From: Thermohalobaculum sp039027855
GTDB lineage: Bacteria > Pseudomonadota > Alphaproteobacteria > Rhodobacterales > Rhodobacteraceae
DNA length: 64,000 nucleotides
Assembly (NCBI GenBank): GCA_039027855.1
Contig: JBCCJI010000003.1
Location: 62,001 to 126,000, forward strand
Direction of reading: 5' to 3'
This document shows positions 34,619 through 43,269 of this stretch, piece by piece. Numbering within the stretch: the stretch's first letter is position 1; each line of letters opens with the position of its first letter. The notes below the pieces were generated by a model. The model saw nothing but the letters and a program-made list of their open reading frames with translations. It was not told the origin of the DNA and did no database searches. Made by a program: the position numbers and the translations under genes.

Positions 34619-35608
34619 TCAGCCGGGCGAGGGGGCGGCTTCGGGGACGCGGACGAGGCGCGCGGCATCCTCGAAGCCGTTGAGCGGCAGGCTCCAGACT
34701 GAATCGGGCCAGTGCAGCGCCATCGCGCCCTGGAGCGGGCGGTAGACGGCGGTGTAGAGCGTGCCGAAGCCTTGGCTGAAGGCCACCGAGTACAGCGGCG
34801 GGCGCAGGAAGGCTGCGATGAAGGTCTCGGCCGGTTCGCGATGCAGCGTCAGGCGATTGAGCAGGAAACGCTCGCGCTCGACCGTCGCGGTAAAGCGCGC
34901 ATGGCTCGACCATTCGACCCGGCCCTGGTGATTGGTCGAGGCAGGCGCCTGGGTGACCTGCGCCGTGCGGTCAGGCGCCAGAAACACGGTCGCATAGCGC
35001 CGTGCGGCATCGACCACGGTCACGTTGTAGCTCATGTGGCAGGGGATGCGGGTCAGCGCTTGCACCGCCTCGCCCGAGGTGTTGCAGGTCTGCAGGATGT
35101 AGCGCAGGATCAGCGGCACGCCGAAGCCCTCGCCGATCACCCGCCGCCCGCCGAAGGTGAGCGAGACGGCAAGCCCCGCGTCGTTCATCCCGTCGACGAG
35201 GCCCCAGCAGCCGTCGCTGACGCCGATCACCCGGCGGCCCTGCCAGGCCGTCGCCAGCACCAGCGCGTCGAAGGCGCGGGGGTCATAGTCGTAGTTCCGC
35301 ACAAGCATGGGCGCGGCACCGGGCCAGATCGCCTGGCTGCAGCCCGAGAGATACGGCGGCGGGCAGTAAAAACTGAGGAAGCGCGCCTCGGCATCGCCGC
35401 CGCCGGCCAACTCGGCAAGGCCGTCGTAGAGAGCGCCGATCTCGGGCATATGCGCCGCGAGCGCGTGGCGGCATTCGCTATAGGTGGGCCGGGCAGCCAG
35501 CCCTTCGCGCGCCCACCAGCGGCGATAGGCCGGCCAATGCTCGGCAAACAGCGCGGCCCATTTCGGGCCGGGCTCGGCTTCGTGGACCGCGCGGAACAGC
35601 AGTTCCAT
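34619..35608 (-). CDS. C45-family (acyl-CoA:6-APA acyltransferase-like) autoproteolytic acyltransferase/hydrolase
   Basis: A 329-residue Ntn-hydrolase. Precursor cleavage is expected between Gly89 and Cys90 in PPYLSGCSQAIW, exposing Cys90 as the nucleophile as in penicillin acyltransferase. Other family marks are LVRNYDYDP, GVSDGCWGLVDGMNDAGLAVSLTF, ILRYILQTCNTSGEAVQAL and ASTNHQGRVEW. No signal peptide is seen. It is the last gene of the nitrilase/decarboxylase/ATP-grasp operon, six bases after the ATP-grasp stop. It may form or break an amide on that pathway's product. Confidence 0.85.
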   Translation of the reverse strand: MELLFRAVHEAEPGPKWAALFAEHWPAYRRWWAREGLAARPTYSECRHALAAHMPEIGALYDGLAELAGGGDAEARFLSFYCPPPYLSGCSQAIWPGAAPMLVRNYDYDPRAFDALVLATAWQGRRVIGVSDGCWGLVDGMNDAGLAVSLTFGGRRVIGEGFGVPLILRYILQTCNTSGEAVQALTRIPCHMSYNVTVVDAARRYATVFLAPDRTAQVTQAPASTNHQGRVEWSSHARFTATVERERFLLNRLTLHREPAETFIAAFLRPPLYSVAFSQGFGTLYTAVYRPLQGAMALHWPDSVWSLPLNGFEDAARLVRVPEAAPSPG

Positions 35609-35614
35609 TGGCGC

Positions 35615-37066
35615 TCAGAGCATCTTGAAGGCGGGATCCGACAGCGTCTGAGCGGTGGGCAGCGGCCGTGCCGAGAAGGACGACTTGATCCCGTCGATCC
35701 ACTTCTTGGCCCGCTCGTTTAGCTTGAACCCGTTGGTCATCGAGCGGCCGCGCGTCACGAGGATACCGAGATCGGCGCCCTCGTAGCGGTAGTCGCCGGG
35801 CTTCAGGATGCGGAGGAAGAACGCCTCGTTCTCGCTCTCGACGGCGCGGCGGTGATAATCGAAGCGGTCGAACACCACCCGACCGTCGTCCAGCATGCGG
35901 TAGATCCCGCTCTCGGGCGCGTGGGTCAGGATATCGACCGTGTCGTCGGTGTGCTTGATGACCATTTGCGACCAGCTGTCGATCATGTCGGGATCGGCCC
36001 AGCGGGCGTTCAGCTCCTCGACATCGAGATCGAAATCCTTGCCCGAGAACTCGAGCAGGTGGAACAGGAACAGCGGCGCGTCGGCATGGGCAAAGGCCGC
36101 GTGGTTGGTCATCGACGAGGCGCCGGTGATGCGGGGGTTCAGCTCACCCAGCCAGAGATCGCCGGTCTTCTTGTCGATCAGGAAGTCGAGCTCGAAATAG
36201 CCGCGATAGCCCTCTTTGCGCAGCTGCTCGCCGAACTTGAAGGTCAGTTCGCGGGCCTGCTGGCGCACCTTGGGGGCGAAGGCGGTCGAGAAGATCTCGT
36301 TGCCGCACCAGCCGCCGCGATAGGGGGTGAGCTCCTTGAAGCCGACCAGCTCGGTCATCAGCGGGCCGACGATGGTGCCCTGCTTGGTCGAGCAGGCCTC
36401 GATCGCCGAGCCGCGGCAGTCGATCCGCTTCATGATCTTGATCTCGCCCTGGCCGACGATCTCGTGCTCATGCTTGCGGAAATCGGCCTCGGATTTGATG
36501 AAGAAGGTCGTGTGGCCGCTGTCGCCAAAGGCCGATTGCAGCACGAGATCGTGGCTCAGCTTCGCCTTCTCGCAGATCTTTTTCAGGTGCGCGTAGTCCT
36601 TCACCTCGGACAGGGTGTTGGGCACCGAGGGGACGCCGGCCTTGTTACCGATGCGCACGGTTTCGATCTTGTTGTCGCATTTCTCGCGCAGTTTGGCCTT
36701 TGGGAACCAGACCTCGGCGCCCAGTTGCTTGGCCAGTTTCTCGGTCTTGTCGTCGAACATCAGGAAGACGAATTTCGGTTTGTTGCCGCGCCCGCCCACA
36801 TAGTCGACCACCTCCTTGTGCTGCAGGAGGTAGTTGTTGATGTCCTCGATCGACTGGAATTCCTCATGCGGGATCTCGCCGGGTACCAGCACGTTGGGAT
36901 GGCGACCGTCGAAACAGTCGAGGTAGTTGATATACTTGAAGTTTTTCACCCACTCGTCGATGCCGAGCAGGTTGAAGTTGGTCGCTGAGACGAAGTAGAT
37001 CGGGCTCTCGTTGCGGTGAAAGAACCGGCGGATCTCGGAGATGTTTTTCAGCGTCTTCTTCGGCAT
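35615..37066 (-). CDS. ATP-grasp ligase-like protein (biotin-carboxylase-type)
   Basis: A 483-residue ATP-grasp protein. A Lys/Asn-rich N-terminal preATP-grasp domain is followed by the ATP-binding core: KCDNKIETVRIGNKAGVPSV, SHDLVLQSAFGDSGHTTFFI (flexible loop), EIKIMKRIDCRGSAIEA and the metal site YFELDFLIDKKTGDLWLGELNPRITG with Glu/Asn ligands. It lacks a biotin carboxyl carrier domain. It probably forms an amide or peptide bond through an acyl-phosphate. GGAGG precedes the ATG. It lies 32 bp after the decarboxylase and 6 bp before the C45 gene; the substrate is unknown. Confidence 0.83.
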   Translation of the reverse strand: MPKKTLKNISEIRRFFHRNESPIYFVSATNFNLLGIDEWVKNFKYINYLDCFDGRHPNVLVPGEIPHEEFQSIEDINNYLLQHKEVVDYVGGRGNKPKFVFLMFDDKTEKLAKQLGAEVWFPKAKLREKCDNKIETVRIGNKAGVPSVPNTLSEVKDYAHLKKICEKAKLSHDLVLQSAFGDSGHTTFFIKSEADFRKHEHEIVGQGEIKIMKRIDCRGSAIEACSTKQGTIVGPLMTELVGFKELTPYRGGWCGNEIFSTAFAPKVRQQARELTFKFGEQLRKEGYRGYFELDFLIDKKTGDLWLGELNPRITGASSMTNHAAFAHADAPLFLFHLLEFSGKDFDLDVEELNARWADPDMIDSWSQMVIKHTDDTVDILTHAPESGIYRMLDDGRVVFDRFDYHRRAVESENEAFFLRILKPGDYRYEGADLGILVTRGRSMTNGFKLNERAKKWIDGIKSSFSARPLPTAQTLSDPAFKML

Positions 37067-37098
37067 GGTGGCCTCCAGCTCTTGTTATCCGGCTCTTG

Positions 37099-39870
37099 CT
37101 ATTCGGCGGCGGTCGGCAGACGGCCGTGCTGCAGCCTGTCGAGCGCTTCCTGGGTAAAGACGCGCAGGCCGAGATCCGGGCGGTAGCCATGGATCTCGTT
37201 CACGTCGAGGGCGCGCATGAAGGCCAGGATCTCCTCGGAGATGACCTGACCGGGCACGAGGATCGGAAAGCCCGGCGGATAGGGGATGATGAAGCTGGCC
37301 GAGACGACCTCGCGCCCCGAGGCCATCGCCGCCTTCACCGAGCCGTCGAGCGCGAGATAGTCGCAGTTGTCCTCGTCATAGGCGAGGAAGAAGGCCGAGC
37401 GCATATCGCCCTCGGGCGTGGTCGAGCCGTCGCGGCAGCGGAACGCGTCGTGGAAGCGGCTGAAATCCGGCAGCGGCGGCAGCTCCTCCATCAGGTTCTG
37501 CACTCGCTTCTCGAACGAGCGACGCTCCATCCGCGAGGCGTCGTCAAGCCGGTCGTCGAGTTCCTTGGCGATTTCGACCAGCACCTCGATCAGGTAGGCG
37601 ACCGAGGAGCGCGTCGTGCCGATATTGGTCATGAACAGCACTGTATTGCGCGAGGTCTTGTTCACCTGGATCCCGTATTTATCCATCAGAATCTGGGTCT
37701 TGAACGTATCGCCGTCCCAGCCGGTGCCGCCGACGGCCAGCGTCACGCGCGTCGCATCCAGCACAAACTCGTCCGAGGCCCAGCACTCCCAGATATCGGT
37801 CCAGCCCTGGTCGGGGTCGTAATACGAGGTGACCCCGCTTTCGCGGTACTGCTCGGGGATCAGGTCGCCCGCGGTCAGCAGCTTGAAGTACTTGGCGAGC
37901 AGCGGATGGGTCGAGATCGCCCGGCGGAGCGACATCGCCGCCTCGACCTGACGTTGCACGAACTCGAACCCCTCAAGCTCGACCTGCCGGCGCCCAACGT
38001 CGAGCGAGGCGATGATCTGGTAGTTGGGCGAGGTCGAGGTGTGGGTCATGTAGGCTTCGTGGAAGGCCTGCTCGACCTCGCCTTTGAAGTCCTGATCGTT
38101 GACGTGGATCATCGACCCTTGGCGGAGCGAGGTCAGCGTCTTGTGCGTCGACTGCGTGGTGTAGACCCGTACGCGGGCCCGGGGCGGCGCGATCAGCCGG
38201 GTCGCGAGCAGGGTGGCGTCATCGGCATCGGCCAGTTCCGCATGCTGCTTTTCATAGGCGGCCGTGTGCTTCGGGTCGCGAAACCGCTGGCGCAGCGTGT
38301 TGGCCGCGTTCATCCCCGTGCGCTGGCGGTAGGTCGGGCCGAAACGGCCAAAGGCGAACCAGGCCTCGTCCCACAGGAAGATCAGGTCGGGCTTGATGGC
38401 GAGGCATTCCTCCATCACCCGCTCGACGTTGTAGACGATGCCGTCGAAGGTGCAGTTGGTCAGCAGCAGCATTCGCACGCGGTCGAGCTTACCGGCGGCC
38501 TTCAACTCTAGCAGGCGGTGTTTGATCTCGCGGATCGGCACCGCGCCGTACATCGAGTATCGGTCGAGCGGATAGCTGTCGAGATAGACGACCTCGGCGC
38601 CCGACAGCACCAGACCGTAGTGGTGCGACTTGTGGCAGTCCCGGTCGACCAGCACGATATCGCCCGGGCGCACCAGCGCCTGCACCACGATCTTGTTGCA
38701 GGTCGAGGTGCCGTTGGTCGCAAAGAACGTCTGCTTGGCCCCGAAAGCCCGGGCGGCCAGTTCCTGCGCCTCCTTGATCGGCCCGTGCGGCTCCAGCAGC
38801 GAGTCGAGCCCTCCGGATGTCGCCGAGGTTTCCGCCAGGAAGATATTGGGGCCGTAGAAGGCGCCCATGTCCTGGATCCAGTGCGAGCGCGCGATCGACT
38901 TGCCCCGGCTGATCGGCATGGCGTGAAACACGCCGGTCGGCTGCTTGGAGTATTCCTTGAGCGCGGTGAAGAACGGCGTCTTGAAGCGACTGTTCACACC
39001 CCGGATGATGTTGAGGTGCAGCTCCATGAAGTCTTCCTGATTGTAGAAGACCCGCCGGCAATGCCCGAGATCGAGGCCCGCGATATCCTCCACCGAGCGG
39101 TCGGTGATCAGGTAGACGTCCAACTCCGGCCGGACCTTGGCGATCAGGCGCGTCAGCTCGGTGCCGTAGTGATCCGGCTCCAGCCCCTCGATATCCTCGT
39201 CGCCGATCCGCTTGATGTAGCGCTGCAGGATCGACAGCGTGTTCTTCGACTTCAGCGTGAGACCCGGGCGCACGACCACGGCCTGGATGTTGTGGTTGAA
39301 CAGGATCGCGATCAGCGCGTCCTCAAGGCTCGGCACCATCACCGGCTCGTAGACGAAAGCGTCCTCGCTGCGGCGCATCCGCGCGAGGCTGGAGCGCAGC
39401 CAGCGTTCCTGCTGGTCGGACATCTGATCGACGATTAGCGTCTCGAAGTAGGGGCGCGTGAGCGCGCGGGCCTCGACCGACTGGGTCGATTCATCCTCGA
39501 TATCCTCGGCCTCGCCGTCATCGCGGCTCAGCGGCACATGGCGGCGTCGATAGGCGCCCGAGGTCAGCGCGCGCACCGTGCGGCGCACGGCAAAGGCCAG
39601 TTCGTCGAGATTGCGATGCTCGAGGTGGCGGCGCATGTGATCGAAGGCGAGCGGGCCCGGAAAGGCCCAGTACATCTCGATCGGCGCGAGCGCCTCGAAC
39701 AGCGCCTCGGCCTGTTTCAACAGCTTGGCGCCCTTACCCGCCGTGCTGCCCTCGCGGTCCAGCGCGTCGGTAACCGAGCGCAGCGCACTCCAGCGGTCGG
39801 CGCGCAGCTGCAGCGCGCTGTAATAGTCGCCGATCGAGTGGGTGCTGCCGATCCTGGTCTCGGAATTCAT
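37099..39870 (-). CDS. Orn/Lys/Arg-decarboxylase-family PLP enzyme (large form)
   Basis: A 923-residue fold-I PLP enzyme. Residues 1-160 are an extra N-terminal helical region. Residues about 170-300 resemble the wing domain. The catalytic core has TFFATNGTSTCNKIVVQALV (PLP phosphate site), DRDCHKSHHYGL, Asp501 in IFLWDEAWFAFG and Schiff-base Lys577 in TTQSTHKTLTSL. The C-terminal domain ends with PYPPGFPILVPGQ. E. coli inducible decarboxylases are about 715 residues with about 37 residues between the Asp and the Lys; here there are 76, so this is a distinct branch. It should produce a diamine or agmatine-like amine for the operon. GGGAG precedes the ATG. Confidence 0.88.
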   Translation of the reverse strand: MNSETRIGSTHSIGDYYSALQLRADRWSALRSVTDALDREGSTAGKGAKLLKQAEALFEALAPIEMYWAFPGPLAFDHMRRHLEHRNLDELAFAVRRTVRALTSGAYRRRHVPLSRDDGEAEDIEDESTQSVEARALTRPYFETLIVDQMSDQQERWLRSSLARMRRSEDAFVYEPVMVPSLEDALIAILFNHNIQAVVVRPGLTLKSKNTLSILQRYIKRIGDEDIEGLEPDHYGTELTRLIAKVRPELDVYLITDRSVEDIAGLDLGHCRRVFYNQEDFMELHLNIIRGVNSRFKTPFFTALKEYSKQPTGVFHAMPISRGKSIARSHWIQDMGAFYGPNIFLAETSATSGGLDSLLEPHGPIKEAQELAARAFGAKQTFFATNGTSTCNKIVVQALVRPGDIVLVDRDCHKSHHYGLVLSGAEVVYLDSYPLDRYSMYGAVPIREIKHRLLELKAAGKLDRVRMLLLTNCTFDGIVYNVERVMEECLAIKPDLIFLWDEAWFAFGRFGPTYRQRTGMNAANTLRQRFRDPKHTAAYEKQHAELADADDATLLATRLIAPPRARVRVYTTQSTHKTLTSLRQGSMIHVNDQDFKGEVEQAFHEAYMTHTSTSPNYQIIASLDVGRRQVELEGFEFVQRQVEAAMSLRRAISTHPLLAKYFKLLTAGDLIPEQYRESGVTSYYDPDQGWTDIWECWASDEFVLDATRVTLAVGGTGWDGDTFKTQILMDKYGIQVNKTSRNTVLFMTNIGTTRSSVAYLIEVLVEIAKELDDRLDDASRMERRSFEKRVQNLMEELPPLPDFSRFHDAFRCRDGSTTPEGDMRSAFFLAYDEDNCDYLALDGSVKAAMASGREVVSASFIIPYPPGFPILVPGQVISEEILAFMRALDVNEIHGYRPDLGLRVFTQEALDRLQHGRLPTAAE

Positions 39871-39928
39871 GGCGTTCTCCCGTTTTTCTTGTGCTGTGCA
39901 GGGGACGCCTCACAGCCTCTCGGCCGGT

Positions 39929-40921
39929 CTAGCCCGAGGCGATGCGTCCCGTTATTGGCGTGATATCTCCGGCGAGGTCGGTGGGTGGCGTCTCGTCCGC
40001 CATGGGGGTGCGCGGATCTGCGCCGGCCGGGCCGTCGCCCGCCAGCCCCACCAGACCCGCCCGCGTGCCGCGCTGGGGCAGCGCCAGCGGACCGAGCCCG
40101 TCGAGATAGGCGGTCGAGGCCGGGTCGCCCGCATAGACCGGGAAGTCGTTGCTCCGGTCGCGGAAGCTCTTCAGCACCTGGCCAAGGCCTTTCATGCCCG
40201 TCTCGCGCTGGCGGCGGACCTGATCGAGGTCGATCTCGATCGGGAACATGTCCTCCTGACCGGCGGACTGATGCAGGATATGGGCTGACGGATCGACCAC
40301 GCATGACCTGCCAACGCCGCCGGCCCCCAATCCGTTCACATCAAAAACGTAACACTGGAACTGCGCCGCGGTGGCGCGGGCGATGGCCAGCTCGGCATCG
40401 CGGTCTGTGGTGCCGGTCAGCACGGGGTGGAGCAGCACCTCGGCGCCCATGCTGGTGAGCTGGCGCGTCGTCTCGGGGAACCAGATGTCGTAGCAGATCG
40501 ACAGGCCGAAGCGGCCGACCCCCGGCACGTCGAACACACAGAACTCGGTGCCCGCCTCGACCTCGGTCTCATAGGGGCGGAAGGGGAACATCTTGGCATA
40601 GGTGGCGACCACCTCGCCGTCGGGATTGATCACGACCGAGGTGTTGCGGATCTTCCCGTACTCGCCCCGCAGGAACATCGAGCCCGGGATCAGCCAGACG
40701 CCGTGGCGGCGGGCGTCCTCGCAAAACTGGTCGACGATCTGGTTGGGATAAGGCTGGGCAAAGCGCGGCAGCGGGCCGTAGGGCGCCAATTCGCTGAACA
40801 ACACCATCTGCGTCCAGGGAAAGCGCGCGAGCAGGATGTCTAGCCTGTGGCGCATCCCCTCGAGATTGTCATGCAGGGCCGCGACGTGCATTTGCACGCC
40901 CGCGATGGCGAATGGGGTCAT
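39929..40921 (-). CDS. Carbon-nitrogen hydrolase (nitrilase superfamily)
   Basis: A 330-residue amidohydrolase with the Glu-Lys-Cys triad: Glu in MVLFSELAPYGP, Lys in VVATYAKMFPFRPYE and Cys in GLSICYDIWFPETTRQ. A conserved second region reads ATAAQFQCYVFDVNG. The last 60 residues are a low-complexity tail. Relatives hydrolyse N-carbamoylputrescine, omega-amides or nitriles. As first gene of the operon, 58 bp before the decarboxylase, it may trim a carbamoyl or amide group from an amine intermediate; this is inference. Confidence 0.88.
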   Translation of the reverse strand: MTPFAIAGVQMHVAALHDNLEGMRHRLDILLARFPWTQMVLFSELAPYGPLPRFAQPYPNQIVDQFCEDARRHGVWLIPGSMFLRGEYGKIRNTSVVINPDGEVVATYAKMFPFRPYETEVEAGTEFCVFDVPGVGRFGLSICYDIWFPETTRQLTSMGAEVLLHPVLTGTTDRDAELAIARATAAQFQCYVFDVNGLGAGGVGRSCVVDPSAHILHQSAGQEDMFPIEIDLDQVRRQRETGMKGLGQVLKSFRDRSNDFPVYAGDPASTAYLDGLGPLALPQRGTRAGLVGLAGDGPAGADPRTPMADETPPTDLAGDITPITGRIASG

Positions 40922-40993
40922 GGATCGTCTTCTTCGGAAGCCGCTGAGAGGGTCGATCTAGGCTTGCACGTCGCCCGTCACCATACCACCGCG

Positions 40994-41055
40994 TTGCAAA
41001 GGGTGTCGGCGCTACCGGCTATGCTTTACGTGCAACCTTAGTGTCGATCTTGCAA
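40994..41055. promoter_or_regulatory. Three TTGCAA/TGCAAC motifs upstream of the nitrilase operon
   Basis: The 180-bp region before the operon contains TTGCAA (40994-40999), TGCAAC (41031-41036) and TTGCAA (41050-41055), in the only AT-rich part of the gap. They could be repeated operator half-sites or include a -35-like element for the minus-strand promoter. No regulator gene is adjacent. Confidence 0.35.
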
Positions 41056-41101
41056 CGATCCGGCGGACGGGGCGCGCCCGGTGGGCGCTGGCGCGGCGGC
41101 C

Positions 41102-42220
41102 TCAGACGGCGACGAGATGGTTATCCCATGCCAGCGCATTGGTGCGCGGTGCGCTGACGGGTCGCCCGGTGCCATCCACAGCCATCACGCCGCCTGTGCC
41201 GTCGGTCGCCAGAAAACCCGCCGGGCCCCGGGCGACCCCGCAGATGTCCACACGCTCCAGCGTGGCCCGGTGATCGGCCGTGGCGGTGTCGAAGACATGC
41301 ATCCGGCCACCGCGCGGCGCCGTGATCGCGACCGCGCCGCCATCGCGTGAAAAGGCAACGCTACCGGCGTAGCCCCGGGTCGCGCGCTGGTCGGGCGGTG
41401 GCGCCGTCATCGTTGTGGGCGCGGGATCGCCGCGGCGATGCAGCGCCGCCAGCGCCGGCACCTCGGACAGCGAGCCCTGCCATTGCATCGCCATCGCCAC
41501 CTTCCCCTCTGCGCTGACGGCGAGGTGACGGATCGAGTTCAGGCGCAGATCGTCCGGCAAGGCCACCTGCTCGATCACGCCGTCCTCGACCGTGAGATAG
41601 GTGAGCGTCGAGCGCATGGTCGGCAGGTTCAGCTTGGCCCGGCCGGTATCGGGATGGGTGAGGATGCCGCCATTGGCGACGGCCAGCACATCGCCACCGG
41701 GCAGGCGCACCACCTCGTGCGGGCCGATCCCGCCCGAGGCGATCTCGCCCATCCGGCGATAACCCTCCGTGGCCGACCAGAGGCCGATGCGCCCTTCGCC
41801 CCCCTCGTAGTCGTTCTCGGTGGTGAACAGGACGCTGCCATCGAGCGAGTAGGTGCCATGCCCGTAGAAATGCCGTCCCTCGGGCGCCGCCAGCCGGTGC
41901 AGGATCGTGCCCCGCGGACAGTCGATGACCAGCGCGAAAGTGCCGGGCCGGCGGGCGAAGGCGACCGCGACGGCCTCACTCGGGTGCGAGGCCGCGGCAT
42001 GGCCCCGGTCGGGCAAGGGCAGCGAGAAGAGGCTGGTGCCATCCTCGGCCAGCCCGTGAAGCCGGTAGTCCCCGCCGGGATGGCGCGCGGCGGCCAGATA
42101 GCGCGGATCGCCGGCATCGGCCCAGCTGAGCGCCGGTGCAAAACCCGCCGTGAGTCCACCCGCGACGCCACCCGCCAGGACAGCGCGCCGCGTCGGCGCC
42201 TGCGGTCGCGGCCTGCGCAT
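41102..42220 (-). CDS. DUF1513 Tat-exported beta-propeller-like protein
   Basis: A 372-residue periplasmic protein. A twin-arginine signal, PTRRAVLAGGVAGGLTAGFAP, is followed by a propeller-like domain with FYGHGTYSLDGSVLFTTENDYEGGEGRIG, GIGPHEVVRLPGGDVLAVANGG and HLAVSAEGKVAMAMQWQG. It is the last gene of the imelysin operon, joined by TGATG to the second imelysin. It occurs regularly with DUF1111/imelysin genes and is presumed to serve iron acquisition; its biochemical role is unknown. Confidence 0.87.
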   Translation of the reverse strand: MRRPRPQAPTRRAVLAGGVAGGLTAGFAPALSWADAGDPRYLAAARHPGGDYRLHGLAEDGTSLFSLPLPDRGHAAASHPSEAVAVAFARRPGTFALVIDCPRGTILHRLAAPEGRHFYGHGTYSLDGSVLFTTENDYEGGEGRIGLWSATEGYRRMGEIASGGIGPHEVVRLPGGDVLAVANGGILTHPDTGRAKLNLPTMRSTLTYLTVEDGVIEQVALPDDLRLNSIRHLAVSAEGKVAMAMQWQGSLSEVPALAALHRRGDPAPTTMTAPPPDQRATRGYAGSVAFSRDGGAVAITAPRGGRMHVFDTATADHRATLERVDICGVARGPAGFLATDGTGGVMAVDGTGRPVSAPRTNALAWDNHLVAV

Positions 42221-43269
42221 CAGTCGCCGTCGAGCGAGTTGAACCCCGCCGCGATGCCGAGTGCTGCGCCGAGTTCCAGCGCCACGGCGCGGCGGATATC
42301 GGTCACGCGCACCTGCAGCGCCTCGACCCCGATACGGCTGCCGGGACTGGCAACGCCCGCAAAGGCCGGATCGTCCAGCGACCTGCCCTGCTCCAGCGCG
42401 CGGGCAAAAGCGCCATCGACGCTTGCACTCACATCCTGCGGCACGTCGGTGGCGAGGATCGCGGCCAGATCGCGCAGCGCCTCGAGCGACAGGATGACGT
42501 GGCGCTGCGAGCGTTCCGAGCGCCGTGCCTCGGCCCGGTTGGGGCGCGGCCGCTCGAAGGTGCCGAGCGGGCGGCCAAGGCGCAGGTCGCCCGTCGTCTC
42601 AAGCCCGGTCGAGAGCGCCGTGAAGAGCGCCCGCCGGGCTTCCTGTGTATCGAGATACCGCGTGTTCCCCTCAGCGCCCGCCGTGGTCATCGTCTCGGCA
42701 TAACCGCCCTGCCAGTCGGCGGCGATCGCGGCCGCGGTGGTGGCGATGTCGCGCGCCACGGCAGCGATCAGCCGGTCGCGATAGGCGGGCTCGCCCCCGA
42801 GATCGGCATCATAGAGCAGCCGCTCCAGCGCGAAGAACCCGCGCGCGGCCACCGATTGCTTGGCATAGGTCTCGGGCGCCAGCAGCGCCTCGTCGCCCGC
42901 GCGCAAAAAGCGCTTCAGCGCCTTCGGCGTCGCCCCTCGCGCGTCGGGCCAAAAGGCGAGCGCGAACCCGCGCTGCGCGTCCTCGACCGGACCAAAACGC
43001 AGATGGCTGACCCCCATCCAGGCATCAAACGCCGCATGATAGGCCTCGCGCACCGCCGGATCCTCGGGCGCACAGGCCGCACCGCAGGTCTCGGCAAGCG
43101 CGGCGGTTGCGCTCTCCAACGCCTCAAAGCCCGGCAGGATATGCGCCTCGACCGCGTTCGACACCACGGCATCGGCCCGCGCCTGCCCGACCAGCGCGGC
43201 GCAGAGGATCAGCGCCCCCGCGATCGCTGTCAGAAACCGCGGGGTGGTCAGGCGGGCGATCGAGGGCAT
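42220..43269 (-). CDS. Imelysin-family periplasmic protein (second copy)
   Basis: A 349-residue imelysin (peptidase M75/IrpA-EfeO-like) with a signal peptide ending GQARA. It shows HILPGFEALESATAALAETC, FDAWMGVSHLRFGPVEDAQRGFALAFWPD and FFALERLLYD. The canonical GxHxxE motif is altered to a Gly-Phe-Phe-Ala-Leu-Glu version, so metal ligation may differ from the first imelysin (44912-46174). It starts one base inside the DUF1111 stop. Confidence 0.87.
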   Translation of the reverse strand: MPSIARLTTPRFLTAIAGALILCAALVGQARADAVVSNAVEAHILPGFEALESATAALAETCGAACAPEDPAVREAYHAAFDAWMGVSHLRFGPVEDAQRGFALAFWPDARGATPKALKRFLRAGDEALLAPETYAKQSVAARGFFALERLLYDADLGGEPAYRDRLIAAVARDIATTAAAIAADWQGGYAETMTTAGAEGNTRYLDTQEARRALFTALSTGLETTGDLRLGRPLGTFERPRPNRAEARRSERSQRHVILSLEALRDLAAILATDVPQDVSASVDGAFARALEQGRSLDDPAFAGVASPGSRIGVEALQVRVTDIRRAVALELGAALGIAAGFNSLDGD

